DNA of 42,419 nt, from the IMG/VR virus record IMGVR_UViG_3300027746_000038, positions 1 to 42,419 of that record; one strand, given 5' to 3'. The notes beneath the pieces are model-generated. The model was not told the DNA's origin, made no database searches, and was given only the letters and a program-made list of their open reading frames with translations. Both the position numbers and the translations under genes were made by a program. This DNA is from a virus. This document shows positions 6,142 through 12,468 of the stretch, piece by piece; the first letter of the stretch is position 1, and every line of letters begins with the position of its first letter.

Positions 6142-6593
6142 AAGAAGAAAGAAAAAGCAAGGCGGTCCTCGAATGTAAGAACCCAGCAGAAATGCAAAAA
6201 GGGTTGGAACCAAGGGACACGGAGAGAGTTTGTAGACTCTGCCTAAGCAAACGAATTGAGGTTACCTAGACCACTAGGCGACTGGGATGACGACAGTACC
6301 GACGGGCGCTGGTCAAGTCCAGGAGCATGAAACAGGCGCAAGCTGGAATTGCGGTGGACAATCTAGGAGTAATGACCGTGCAGGCCTATACGAGACGTTC
6401 GTATAGGTAGACATAGATGCACAATGGTTCCTCTCCTTAAATCGCGGATAGGGTCAAGTGCGATCCTGTAGGGACAGCTATAGGCTGATCGCGTTATAAA
6501 CTCCTTACAAAACTTGCTAGTCGACCCGGGTGAGACTTCCCAAAACCCTCCCGGACTATCAATTGAGAGTGTTGTTTTTACGCAACACTCTTT
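6142..6593 (+). ncRNA. large structured noncoding RNA, about 450 nt
   Basis: Gene-free stretch with its own promoter and terminator and many helices. From 5': AACCC/GGGTT (6180-6184 with 6201-6205) enclosing GCA-GAAA-TGC (6186-6195); an AGAGT/ACTCT hairpin near 6227; CCTAG-ACCA-CTAGG near 6265; a CAGGC-GCAA-GCTG hairpin near 6333; a three-part arm of GTGCA/TGCAC (6378-6382 with 6418-6422) capped by a perfect 9-bp hairpin CCTATACGA/TCGTATAGG (6385-6407); CCTGTAG/CTATAGG near 6465; and CCGGG/CCCGG near 6527. Two GNRA tetraloops (GAAA, GCAA) point to folded RNA with tertiary contacts. It lacks the tRNA-like end of tmRNA and the conserved cores of RNase P, 6S and group I/II introns as far as can be judged by eye. 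Large ornate phage RNAs (GOLLD, ROOL) are the nearest concept; identity is not shown. Confidence 0.7.
6567..6593 (+). terminator. terminator of the large noncoding RNA
   Basis: GAGTGTTG (6567-6574) pairs with CAACACTC (6583-6590), loop TTTTTACG, followed by TTTG. The U-tract is short, so termination may be partial or the hairpin may define a processed end. Confidence 0.7.
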
Positions 6594-6640
6594 GTCCCAA
6601 AAAAAAGACCTGGTTGACAAAATGGTCTCAGCACTTTGAC

Positions 6641-6669
6641 TTGACGTTTTGGTACTTCTGCGTTATAAT
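6641..6669 (+). promoter_or_regulatory. sigma70 promoter, TTGACG-17-TATAAT
   Basis: TTGACG 6641-6646, TATAAT 6664-6669, spacer 17. TGACG and CGTTA can pair across the spacer with one G-U. Confidence 0.85.
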
Positions 6670-6701
6670 TAACACATACACAAACACACAAGGACATCAA
6701 A

Positions 6702-6968
6702 ATGCTTACACAATGCATAGCTAAAGCAAAGCTCGTTTTTAACAAAAATTTAAAAACATACAAACTCGTCGTAGCATTTAACGCACACAAGCAGTTTAAA
6801 AAAGACAAATGGGGTAACGAGAAAATAGTATATGCATTCCCTACGCAAGCAAAATGCGCTTATGTCAGCGGAGACATTAGTGCTAAAACATTACAAGCAG
6901 ATTTAGCCAAAATGCTCCCTACAGTTTACAGCACACTACGCACAAACAGCGTAGAATTTGTAGAGTAA
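6702..6968 (+). CDS. hypothetical protein, 88 aa, lysine-rich
   Basis: AGGACAT precedes the ATG, one of the few array genes without GGAGC. The product is basic (KNLKTYKLVVAFNAHKQFKKDKWG), alpha/beta in pattern. This gene and the next three use A-ending codons (GCA, ACA, TTA) more than their neighbours. Not recognised. Confidence 0.65.
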   Translation: MLTQCIAKAKLVFNKNLKTYKLVVAFNAHKQFKKDKWGNEKIVYAFPTQAKCAYVSGDISAKTLQADLAKMLPTVYSTLRTNSVEFVE

Positions 6969-6994
6969 ATTAGTAAACTAATACATAGCACATT

Positions 6995-7023
6995 TTGACA
7001 CTTTAGCCAAAGTGTGCTATAAT
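6995..7023 (+). promoter_or_regulatory. sigma70 promoter with spacer inverted repeat
   Basis: TTGACA 6995-7000, TATAAT 7018-7023, spacer 17. A perfect 7-bp inverted repeat ACACTTT-AGCC-AAAGTGT (6998-7015) fills the space between the boxes; AGCACA/TGTGCT (6987-6992 with 7013-7018) offers an alternative pairing. Confidence 0.9.
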
Positions 7024-7046
7024 TAGTTTTTTAAGTAGGAGCGAAA

Positions 7047-7325
7047 ATGAGTTGGAACAGTTTTATACAGCAAGTAGCAGAAGACAAAGCAAATGCAATA
7101 GTATTTGGCGGGGGTACCCGCATCTCCGGGCCCGCGCAACATGCGTATATAAAATATGGCAAGGGCTTACGTGCATTGCATAACGCAATAGACCGAGCCA
7201 TGCCCGCCGCCGTTGCAAAAGCAAAAGCACAAAAAAATGCAACATATATTGCATACTTAGAGAAGCAGGGCTACACAGTGCTAACACGTACAGAGACAGC
7301 GGAACTAGAGACCCTGCCCGCATAA
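7047..7325 (+). CDS. hypothetical protein, 92 aa
   Basis: GGAGCGAA at 7038-7045 is followed one base later by the ATG. Mostly helical, alanine- and lysine-rich (AMPAAVAKAKAQKNATYIAYLEKQGY), after a glycine-rich turn FGGGTR. Monocistronic between two spacer-repeat promoters. Not recognised. Confidence 0.65.
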   Translation: MSWNSFIQQVAEDKANAIVFGGGTRISGPAQHAYIKYGKGLRALHNAIDRAMPAAVAKAKAQKNATYIAYLEKQGYTVLTRTETAELETLPA

Positions 7326-7344
7326 GGGTTAATACATAGCGCAT

Positions 7345-7373
7345 TTGACACTTTTGCCAAAATGCGCTATAAT
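7345..7373 (+). promoter_or_regulatory. sigma70 promoter with flanking inverted repeat
   Basis: TTGACA 7345-7350, TATAAT 7368-7373, spacer 17. AGCGCATTT (7338-7346) pairs over 9 bp with AAATGCGCT (7360-7368), with TTTT/AAAA nested inside. Confidence 0.9.
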
Positions 7374-7404
7374 TAGTTTTTACAGCAACAAAAGGAGCGA
7401 AACT

Positions 7405-7809
7405 ATGTTAGAAAACACTTTTACATTGCACACAAACGGCAACGGTTATTGGAGTAGTACAGCAAAAGCTGTAGACGTTGAGGCGTTGGACTTGCAATAC
7501 ATTACAAACGACAAGGACTTTGGCGAGCTGTGCATACACTTTGCAACAGACGACCTCACAGCAAATTGCTGGGACACAAGCACAATGGGCTTAATTTACA
7601 CAGACAAATTGTTTATGCAGGAGCTACGTGTTTACTTGCAAACTGTGGGCTTTACGGAAGCGGAAGCAAACGACGTTAATTACAGCGAGCAGGGGATGCA
7701 AAGCGACAACTATGTTAGCTGTGACGTAGGGGCTGTGTTTATAGCGGGCCTTATGCGTTTGGAGCCAGCACATGTGCAAGCAGTTTTTGTAGAGTGTGCA
7801 GACATTTAA
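7405..7809 (+). CDS. hypothetical protein, 134 aa
   Basis: Start fixed by GGAGCGAA (7394-7401); an upstream in-frame ATG at 7345 overlies the promoter and is rejected. Acidic, with a beta-rich N-terminal half (NTFTLHTNGNGYWSSTAKAV) and helical C-terminal half. No recognised motif. Confidence 0.65.
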   Translation: MLENTFTLHTNGNGYWSSTAKAVDVEALDLQYITNDKDFGELCIHFATDDLTANCWDTSTMGLIYTDKLFMQELRVYLQTVGFTEAEANDVNYSEQGMQSDNYVSCDVGAVFIAGLMRLEPAHVQAVFVECADI

Positions 7810-7822
7810 ACACTACTGTCAA

Positions 7823-7844
7823 CCGGGTCTTTGTTTAGGCCCAG
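7823..7844 (+). terminator. possible weak terminator hairpin
   Basis: GGGTC (7825-7829) can pair with GGCCC (7838-7842) around TTTGTTTA, in the leader GTCAACCGGGTCTTT shared with 3817. It lacks a clean U-tract. Confidence 0.3.
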
Positions 7845-7873
7845 TTGACATTTTGGCTAAAGTGCGTTATAAT
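7845..7873 (+). promoter_or_regulatory. sigma70 promoter with spacer inverted repeat
   Basis: TTGACA 7845-7850, TATAAT 7868-7873, spacer 17. CATTTT (7849-7854) pairs with AAAGTG (7859-7864) around the loop GGCT, one G-U. Confidence 0.88.
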
Positions 7874-7900
7874 ACACACATAGTAACAAAGGAGCACAAG

Positions 7901-8056
7901 ATGAGAGACGCAATACTTGCAAAACTAGCGGAAGTAGAAGAGATGCTGGCGGAGGCTACCTGTGACGGCCAGCAACTAGCAGAGCTAAATTGTTTTGCAG
8001 ACGTAGAGGGCGCACTTAGCACACTAGTGCAAGCAGTTGACTACTACGTGGATTAA
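7901..8056 (+). CDS. hypothetical helical protein, 51 aa
   Basis: The leader has the variant AAGGAGCACAAG before the ATG. A short acidic two-helix protein (AILAKLAEVEEMLAEATCDGQ). Its last codons (VDYYVD) carry the -35 box of the next promoter. Not recognised. Confidence 0.6.
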   Translation: MRDAILAKLAEVEEMLAEATCDGQQLAELNCFADVEGALSTLVQAVDYYVD

Positions 8057-8065
8057 TTGTATAAT
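8037..8065 (+). promoter_or_regulatory. sigma70 promoter inside end of upstream gene
   Basis: TTGACT 8037-8042 within codons of the upstream gene, TATAAT 8060-8065, spacer 17. No spacer dyad. Confidence 0.8.
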
Positions 8066-8085
8066 TGTATTTTAAGGAGCGAACA

Positions 8086-8361
8086 ATGCTAACAGTCAAA
8101 CAAGTGCGTCCAGTCTTAGAAGGCTATGCGGACACCATCGGCCGTAACAAGTCGGGCCACATAGTGCTACGTAGGGGTTTCTTTTACACACACGGCATGA
8201 GTGCAAGCAAGTTCGCAGACGCTTGCGTCAAGCGACTGGCGGGTGTGGGCATCACTGCTAGGGTGCGGGATGTGGATGAAGTGTGGCGGCCTTTTAGAGG
8301 CGGTGCTACTGTAGCACAAGGTAGCCACTTCCTAGCGGTATTGGAAGCGGTTGACGAGTAA
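8086..8361 (+). CDS. hypothetical protein, 91 aa
   Basis: GGAGCGAA at 8076-8083, ATG two bases later. Basic N-terminal half with a glycine-histidine turn (KSGHIVLRRGFFYTHGMS), then a helix (KFADACVKRLAGVG) and a strand pair; resembles small alpha/beta proteins. Ends in AVDE, encoded by the next promoter's -35 region. Not recognised. Confidence 0.65.
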   Translation: MLTVKQVRPVLEGYADTIGRNKSGHIVLRRGFFYTHGMSASKFADACVKRLAGVGITARVRDVDEVWRPFRGGATVAQGSHFLAVLEAVDE

Positions 8362-8379
8362 CCCAAACCGTGTTATAAT
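8351..8379 (+). promoter_or_regulatory. sigma70 promoter with inverted repeat
   Basis: TTGACG 8351-8356, TATAAT 8374-8379, spacer 17. CGGTT (8348-8352) pairs with AACCG (8366-8370). Confidence 0.85.
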
Positions 8380-8411
8380 ACACTTATACAAACAAACACA
8401 GGAGCGAACCT

Positions 8412-8660
8412 ATGCTAGTCAAAGAACTTATTGAATCCCTCAAGTACATGGATCAGGATGCTGAGGTCCACTTCAGCTACTGCTATGGCGACCACTGGCG
8501 CACAGAGGTGGCCCCTAAAGCAAGCCGTGTGAACGAAGGCATTGTGGCATACAGCGAGTACCACCGCATGGACAAGCTGGTACAGGACGAAGAGGACTGC
8601 TACGACGAAGACACGGGCGACTACAAAGATGAAGTCCGCAGAGTAGTAGTGATTGACTGA
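8412..8660 (+). CDS. hypothetical acidic protein, 82 aa
   Basis: GGAGCGAA at 8401-8408, ATG three bases later. Begins MLVKELIESLKYMDQDAEVHF, a pattern seen in small conserved phage proteins of the T4-like group, and ends in an acidic loop plus strand (DYKDEVRRVVVID). Function unknown; the last two residues lie over the next -35 box. Confidence 0.65.
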   Translation: MLVKELIESLKYMDQDAEVHFSYCYGDHWRTEVAPKASRVNEGIVAYSEYHRMDKLVQDEEDCYDEDTGDYKDEVRRVVVID

Positions 8661-8681
8661 GTGCCCAAAAGGCGTTATAAT
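8653..8681 (+). promoter_or_regulatory. sigma70 promoter with spacer inverted repeat
   Basis: TTGACT 8653-8658 over the upstream stop codon, TATAAT 8676-8681, spacer 17. AGTGCC (8660-8665) pairs with GGCGTT (8671-8676) around CAAAA, two G-U pairs. Confidence 0.85.
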
Positions 8682-8713
8682 ACATACACACAAACACACA
8701 AGGAGCAAAGCAA

Positions 8714-9208
8714 ATGGGTACACGTTCAATGATTGCTATACAGAATCCCTACAGCAAAGACGTCCGCGCAGTCTACTGCCACTGGGACGGTTACTTGGAG
8801 CACAACGGCTCTATCCTCAACAAGCATTACAGCAACAGCGCCAAAGTCAACAACCTCATAGCCCTGGGCGGCATGAGCAGCCTGCGAGCTGAGATTGGCG
8901 ACAAGCACGCCTTTAGCGAACATGAATTGCCTAAGGCAGAAGTTGAAGCGTTCAGAGCGGCAACCAAAGATATGTGTACGTTCTACGGACGTGACAGAGG
9001 CGAGACAGGACAGGAGTTCAAAGTGTTCCCTACACTGGCTAAGGCACAGGACTATTTCGAAGGCAGCTGGTGCGAGTACTTGTATGTGTTCAAATACAAA
9101 AAGTCAGATGACTATCAGTCAGGCGAATGGCACTTTAAAAAGCCGGGCGGGCGTTGGAAGAAACTTGCCCCAGCACTGGCCAAGCTCAAAGCAGAGGATT
9201 GCGCATGA
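8714..9208 (+). CDS. conserved phage protein (MGTRS...HWDGY type), 164 aa
   Basis: Member of a widespread uncharacterised phage family recognisable by its start MGTRSMIAIQN, the motif YCHWDGYLEHNGSIL at about residues 21-35, and NNLIALGGMSSLR. The conserved His-Trp-Asp-Gly suggests an active or binding site, but no activity is known to me. AAGGAGCAAAG precedes the ATG. The stop overlaps the next start (ATGA), heading a four-gene coupled group. Confidence 0.75.
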   Translation: MGTRSMIAIQNPYSKDVRAVYCHWDGYLEHNGSILNKHYSNSAKVNNLIALGGMSSLRAEIGDKHAFSEHELPKAEVEAFRAATKDMCTFYGRDRGETGQEFKVFPTLAKAQDYFEGSWCEYLYVFKYKKSDDYQSGEWHFKKPGGRWKKLAPALAKLKAEDCA

Positions 9209-9375
9209 CAGGCTTCCAATACAAACGAGCAGTGGCCAAACATGACTTGATCGATAGGGTGATGGACCAAATTGCCCAAGACTTAGAGGGAGGCGACTTA
9301 ACAGCTCTAGAGGAACTGTTAATGTTCGTCCCCCGTGAGAACTTAATTGCTTACCTACCTGAGGAGGGTCTATGA
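9205..9375 (+). CDS. hypothetical helical protein, 56 aa
   Basis: Coupled by ATGA to genes on both sides (9205 and 9372). Short, helical and acidic (DLIDRVMDQIAQDLEGGDLTA). The ATG at 9205 is preferred to an upstream in-frame ATG inside the preceding gene. Not recognised. Confidence 0.65.
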   Translation: MTGFQYKRAVAKHDLIDRVMDQIAQDLEGGDLTALEELLMFVPRENLIAYLPEEGL

Positions 9376-9587
9376 AGAAAGTAATCGTACGCACAGAGCT
9401 ATACCAAGAACTTGAAGTGCCTGACAGCTGGGATCGATATGATGTATACGACTTCCTAGCAGAGCATCAATCGTTCCGTACAGCCTTCCAAGGTGTCAGC
9501 AATGAAGATCAAACAGCCCGCATCATTGACTTGGGCATTACAACAGAAACAGTAACAGAAATGGGTGAGGAGACCTTTGATGAGTAA
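9372..9587 (+). CDS. hypothetical protein, 71 aa
   Basis: Starts in the ATGA overlap. A beta strand (KKVIVRTELYQELEVPDSW), a helix with Tyr-Asp repeats (DRYDVYDFLAEHQSF) and an acidic end. Third gene of the coupled group. Not recognised. Confidence 0.65.
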   Translation: MKKVIVRTELYQELEVPDSWDRYDVYDFLAEHQSFRTAFQGVSNEDQTARIIDLGITTETVTEMGEETFDE

Positions 9588-9792
9588 AATGGCAGAACTA
9601 GCATACGACATTGAGCAACTGTATATCGAGGGCTTCAGTCCCAAGAGCATTGCTGTTCAACTTGGGTGTCCCTTGAGTGTGGTGTACGATTGGCTTGAAG
9701 CTACCAACATATCCGATTCCAAAGCCGATGCGGCCGAATGGGACGAAATAGAAGCAGACGACTTCAATCCCTACGACACCATCAACAGTTGA
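9580..9792 (+). CDS. helix-turn-helix protein, 70 aa
   Basis: Small probable DNA-binding protein. Residues about 8-35 (IEQLYIEGFSPKSIAVQLGC, then PLSVVYDWLEAT) match a homeodomain-like helix-turn-helix with the usual small residue in the turn, followed by a very acidic tail. The ATG at 9580 overlaps the previous gene by 8 bases with AGGAG ahead; 9589 is an alternative start. A small regulator of the array is possible; target unknown. Confidence 0.65.
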   Translation: MSKMAELAYDIEQLYIEGFSPKSIAVQLGCPLSVVYDWLEATNISDSKADAAEWDEIEADDFNPYDTINS

Positions 9793-9817
9793 CGTCTCGT
9801 GCTTTTGGTTGTATAAT
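9789..9817 (+). promoter_or_regulatory. sigma70 promoter, TTGACG-17-TATAAT
   Basis: TTGACG 9789-9794 over the upstream stop, TATAAT 9812-9817, spacer 17. CAAC (9783-9786) can pair with GTTG (9808-9811). Confidence 0.82.
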
Positions 9818-9842
9818 ACACTTATACAGACAGGAGCACACT

Positions 9843-9986
9843 ATGAAGATCGTTGTAAAAATACCACACAAGACCAGGGCACACATTGTGCTGTTCTGTG
9901 CCAACACACCTTTCAAACAGAAGGTAGTGGCCAGCAAAATCAAGTTCAAACGTCAACCCAAACATAAAGGACGCGACAATGGTTGA
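9843..9986 (+). CDS. basic hypothetical peptide, 47 aa
   Basis: CAGGAGCACACT precedes the ATG. Strongly basic: KIVVKIPHKTRAHIVLF, then KQKVVASKIKFKRQPKHKG. The charge suggests nucleic-acid or ribosome binding, but nothing is recognised. Overlaps the next gene by 8 bases. Confidence 0.6.
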   Translation: MKIVVKIPHKTRAHIVLFCANTPFKQKVVASKIKFKRQPKHKGRDNG

Positions 9987-10239
9987 GATCAAATTAGAGG
10001 GCCTCAATGCCCGCCAAAAGGTTCTAGCTGACATCATGTGGGCTATTGAAGAGTGGAGTGATGTGGAACGATTCATCGCTACCTTGCCCAAGCGGGAGAA
10101 GGCCGAGTGCCAAAGCATCGTGGAGATGATGAAGATGGAACTGGTTGAGACTTATCGCAAGGGCATGGCTGAAGATGGTATGCTCCCTGATAACCTTGAA
10201 GCAAAAAAGGTTATTGATAAGTTCCGGTTGACGAAGTAA
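9979..10239 (+). CDS. hypothetical helical protein, 86 aa
   Basis: AAAGGA before the ATG at 9979. All-helical (LNARQKVLADIMWAIEEWSDV) with alternating charges; ends KFRLTK, where Leu-Thr is the -35 box of the next promoter. Not recognised. Confidence 0.65.
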   Translation: MVEIKLEGLNARQKVLADIMWAIEEWSDVERFIATLPKREKAECQSIVEMMKMELVETYRKGMAEDGMLPDNLEAKKVIDKFRLTK

Positions 10240-10256
10240 CCGTTCTTTGCTATAAT
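10228..10256 (+). promoter_or_regulatory. sigma70 promoter inside end of upstream gene
   Basis: TTGACG 10228-10233, TATAAT 10251-10256, spacer 17. CGGTT (10225-10229) pairs with AACCG (10238-10242) across the -35 box. Confidence 0.85.
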
Positions 10257-10290
10257 ATACACTTACACAAACAAATAAGGAGCGAAACTT

Positions 10291-10557
10291 ATGAACATCA
10301 GCACACTAGAGCAGTATGTGGATCAGAAGAACAAATGGCGTGGCGTCTTTAATCAGAAGCCCTTGAGCCTGTTGACCAAGGGGGATCGCCAGAGCATTGC
10401 CAACAGCATTGATTCGGAACTCAGCCCAGAGAACCTTACCTGCGACGGAGAGTTGCGTGGTGCACAGGTTCAGCAGAAGTTCCGTTACCTTACTCGCTGT
10501 GCAGAAGAACTGCTTTCGATTGATCCTACTGTAACCTTTTACGAAATGGGAGTCTAA
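10291..10557 (+). CDS. hypothetical protein, 88 aa
   Basis: GGAGCGAA 10279-10286. Helical, polar (TLEQYVDQKNKWRGVFNQKP; VQQKFRYLTRCAEELLS). First of four genes running head-to-tail to 11479. Not recognised. Confidence 0.65.
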   Translation: MNISTLEQYVDQKNKWRGVFNQKPLSLLTKGDRQSIANSIDSELSPENLTCDGELRGAQVQQKFRYLTRCAEELLSIDPTVTFYEMGV

Positions 10558-10558
10558 G

Positions 10559-10702
10559 ATGAAAGTCATCTTCAATAGCCTGTTAGCAGGTTGGTTCATT
10601 GTGCGTGGTAGCCATCAAACGCCCATCTCGGGTCGCTTTGACAGCAAAGAGGCCGCTTTGGCACACCTTCGTAAACGCAATCCTTTACACACTGGAGTCT
10701 AA
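10559..10702 (+). CDS. hypothetical protein, 47 aa
   Basis: Starts one base after the previous stop, with GGGAG at 10548-10552 as a likely ribosome site. A hydrophobic start (MKVIFNSLLAGWFIVRG) is followed by a basic amphipathic helix (FDSKEAALAHLRKR). Could be a small membrane-associated or strand-helix protein. Confidence 0.6.
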   Translation: MKVIFNSLLAGWFIVRGSHQTPISGRFDSKEAALAHLRKRNPLHTGV

Positions 10703-10703
10703 T

Positions 10704-11357
10704 ATGCCTAATTGGTGCAATAACTATCTCGAACTAGAACACGATGATCCTGAGATGATCACTAGGGCCCGCAAGGCCTTCAACGAAGGCAAACTGTTAG
10801 AAGAGTTCTGCCCAGTGCCCAAGGATCTGCATGTAGTGGCAGGTCGTGTTGGTAATGATGAAGATCCAGAGCAGATCAAACTGGAAGAAGACACAGCCCG
10901 TAACATTGCCACACACGGCTATGCCAACTGGTATGACTACTGCGTGAATGAGTGGGGCACCAAGTGGGATGTGGGCGGCGAAGGCGATCAAGCAAGCCAG
11001 GACAGCCCTACTGACCTCCGCATGAACTTTGATTCAGCCTGGGCACCACCCATAGCCGCTATGGAGAAGTTCCAGGACTTGGGCTTCCGGGTCAAGTTGG
11101 TATATTGGGAATCAGGCATGTGCTTCTGCGGTCTCTTTGATGAGAACGGCGATGACTACATGGACTATACTGACATGAGTGCGGCCGAGGTAGCAGAGTC
11201 CATCAATCCAGAGGTTGACGAGTGCATGTGCATCGTTGAGAACTTGGAAACATGGGAAGAAGACAACCGTGAAGAAGAGGACGAAACTCCACATGAGTTT
11301 GGCACACCGGGTTCATTCACTGTTGAAGAAGGCCTAAAGAAAGAGGAGAACAAGTAA
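10704..11357 (+). CDS. Api92-like / DUF1281 family protein, 217 aa
   Basis: Begins MPNWCNNYLELEH, the hallmark of the Api92-like family found in phages and plasmids, whose domains have a ferredoxin-like fold. Also typical are CPVPKDL at about residue 35 and YCVNEWGTKWDV at about residue 80, and a final PPIAAMEKF...MCFCGLFDENGDD stretch. A long acidic C-terminal tail follows. The molecular role of the family is unknown. The ATG at 10704 follows the previous stop by one base, with GGAG at 10694; an upstream ATG at 10599 lies in the previous gene and is rejected. Confidence 0.75.
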   Translation: MPNWCNNYLELEHDDPEMITRARKAFNEGKLLEEFCPVPKDLHVVAGRVGNDEDPEQIKLEEDTARNIATHGYANWYDYCVNEWGTKWDVGGEGDQASQDSPTDLRMNFDSAWAPPIAAMEKFQDLGFRVKLVYWESGMCFCGLFDENGDDYMDYTDMSAAEVAESINPEVDECMCIVENLETWEEDNREEEDETPHEFGTPGSFTVEEGLKKEENK

Positions 11358-11479
11358 TGGACTTTTGGACATGGCTTGAATCCTGCCCCGTCAAGTATGA
11401 AGTCGATAGCCTACAGGGCTTTGACGGCGTCAGCGTGGCATTCTACCCACCCTCTGAAGAAGAGAGCGAAGAAGAATAA
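11357..11479 (+). CDS. hypothetical acidic protein, 40 aa
   Basis: Shares its first base with the upstream stop; AGGAG at 11344-11348. The N-terminal WTWLESCPVKYEVDS is followed by a glycine turn and ends in EEESEEE. Four bases after its end lies the next promoter. Not recognised. Confidence 0.55.
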   Translation: MDFWTWLESCPVKYEVDSLQGFDGVSVAFYPPSEEESEEE

Positions 11480-11482
11480 TGG

Positions 11483-11511
11483 TTGACTGCCTACCAAAAA
11501 GGCAGTATAAT
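11483..11511 (+). promoter_or_regulatory. sigma70 promoter with spacer inverted repeat
   Basis: TTGACT 11483-11488, TATAAT 11506-11511, spacer 17. CTGCCT (11487-11492) pairs with AGGCAG (11500-11505), loop ACCAAAA. Nearly identical to the promoter at 13628. Confidence 0.9.
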
Positions 11512-11542
11512 TACTTTAACAATAACAACAACTGGAACAGAA

Positions 11543-11680
11543 ATGAAAACCAACCGAGAACTAAACACAGAGTATGATGCTAAAATGAAGGAACGAATAC
11601 GTCCCAAACAGCCTGAATTCAATTGGAAACCTTTGGAAGAAGTGATTCGTCAGTGGGTGACTAAGAATGAGCAGACTTGA
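11543..11680 (+). CDS. hypothetical protein, 45 aa
   Basis: The ATG at 11543 is preferred to a TTG at 11483 that lies in the -35 box; the ribosome site is weak (GGAACAG). Basic and helical (KTNRELNTEYDAKMKERIRP; PLEEVIRQWVTK). Overlaps the next gene by 14 bases. Confidence 0.55.
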   Translation: MKTNRELNTEYDAKMKERIRPKQPEFNWKPLEEVIRQWVTKNEQT

Positions 11681-11930
11681 ACTATTTGGTAGACCCTGGA
11701 CTGTATTCGATCCTGCTAACAAGGATCATAGGCGGTATTATCACCAATTTGTGCAAACCCACAGTTGGGGTGAGTGCCCGGTTAGGTTTGTGGTGCCAGA
11801 AGATCACGGCGATTTGGTCACCATGATTCAACGCAGTTTGATTGCTTACTATGTGAACAAGGAGTTCAAATCAAAGAAGATTCCTGCTCCTTTGGTTCGC
11901 CAAAAGAGGAAGAAAACGGTTGACAACTGA
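11667..11930 (+). CDS. conserved small phage protein, 87 aa
   Basis: Starts MSRLELFGRPWTVFDPANKDHRRYY and contains THSWGECPVRFVVPED, a motif pair that I recognise from small conserved proteins of many phages (function unknown). The C-terminus is basic (KSKKIPAPLVRQKRKK). The last residues VDN lie over the -35 box of the next promoter. Confidence 0.65.
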   Translation: MSRLELFGRPWTVFDPANKDHRRYYHQFVQTHSWGECPVRFVVPEDHGDLVTMIQRSLIAYYVNKEFKSKKIPAPLVRQKRKKTVDN

Positions 11931-11948
11931 CCCAAATAGTTGTATAAT
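11920..11948 (+). promoter_or_regulatory. sigma70 promoter with spacer inverted repeat
   Basis: TTGACA 11920-11925, TATAAT 11943-11948, spacer 17. ACAACT (11923-11928) pairs with AGTTGT (11938-11943), loop GACCCAAAT. Confidence 0.9.
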
Positions 11949-12013
11949 TGAAACATGCTGAGGAAATAGGTTCCAAGGCAGATTTTTTAACACACACAGA
12001 AGAGGTATTTAAA

Positions 12014-12367
12014 ATGGCTACAGATAAATTGTTCAGCGTTGCTGGTATTAGTAAATTGAATGGCGAGTACAAGGTTCGCTTTGCCAATGACATCATGCGT
12101 ATCAAGGTGTTGGCAAAACACGGTCACGAAGACATTCGATTGGCTGATCTTGAGAAGTCAGTCACCAAGTTGGAAGCTGCCAAGATGATCTTGAGCATGG
12201 AAGACTTTGCTGATGCGTTGGCTCAAGCCACCATCACTGAGTATCTTGAAGACAAGACTCCCAAGACTGCTGTCAAGGCTAAGGCTGCTCCAGTCAAGGC
12301 TCCAGTCAAAGCCAAAGCAGTTAAGGCAACTGCCAAGGTTACAGAAGACGAAGACACACCGTTCTAA
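12014..12367 (+). CDS. basic-tailed protein with SSB-like C-terminus, 117 aa
   Basis: An N-terminal domain of about 80 residues (MATDKLFSVAGISKLNGEYK...RFANDIMRIKVLAKHGHEDIR) is followed by a linker of Ala/Lys/Pro repeats (KAKAAPVKAPVKAKAVKATA) and ends in TEDEDTPF. This end mimics the acidic tip of bacterial SSB (DDDIPF type), the docking site for many DNA-repair proteins. The combination suggests a DNA-associated protein that recruits or titrates SSB partners; inference only. The ATG at 12014 follows GAAGAGG; a TTG start at 11948 overlaps the promoter and is rejected. Confidence 0.65.
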   Translation: MATDKLFSVAGISKLNGEYKVRFANDIMRIKVLAKHGHEDIRLADLEKSVTKLEAAKMILSMEDFADALAQATITEYLEDKTPKTAVKAKAAPVKAPVKAKAVKATAKVTEDEDTPF

Positions 12368-12374
12368 ATCAAAG

Positions 12375-12452
12375 GCCCGAGCTTAGATCAATATTGCTTT
12401 GTTGTTCCCTATAAGGCCTACAACATGCTAGAAGATCTTCCTCGGGCTTTCT
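12375..12452 (+). terminator. long hairpin / terminator
   Basis: GCCCGAG (12375-12381) pairs with CTCGGGC (12441-12447), followed by TTTCTT. Inside, AGATC/GATCT (12385-12389 with 12434-12438) and GTTGT/ACAAC (12401-12405 with 12420-12424) extend the structure. The terminator after gene 32 has the same kind of outer GGGC stem and inner GTTG/CAAC hairpin. Confidence 0.65.
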
Positions 12453-12468
12453 TACCTGAAAGAGAGAC

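Noticed and set aside
6142-6593. Group I intron, RNase P RNA, tmRNA or 6S identity for the structured RNA
   Set aside because: AATTGCGG resembles a group I P element, but the R and S elements are missing or in the wrong order; no RNase P conserved blocks, no tRNA-like end, and no split host gene around it.
6614-6642. Extra promoter starting at TTGACA 6614
   Set aside because: No -10 box at the right distance; the TTGACG at 6641 pairs properly with TATAAT at 6664.
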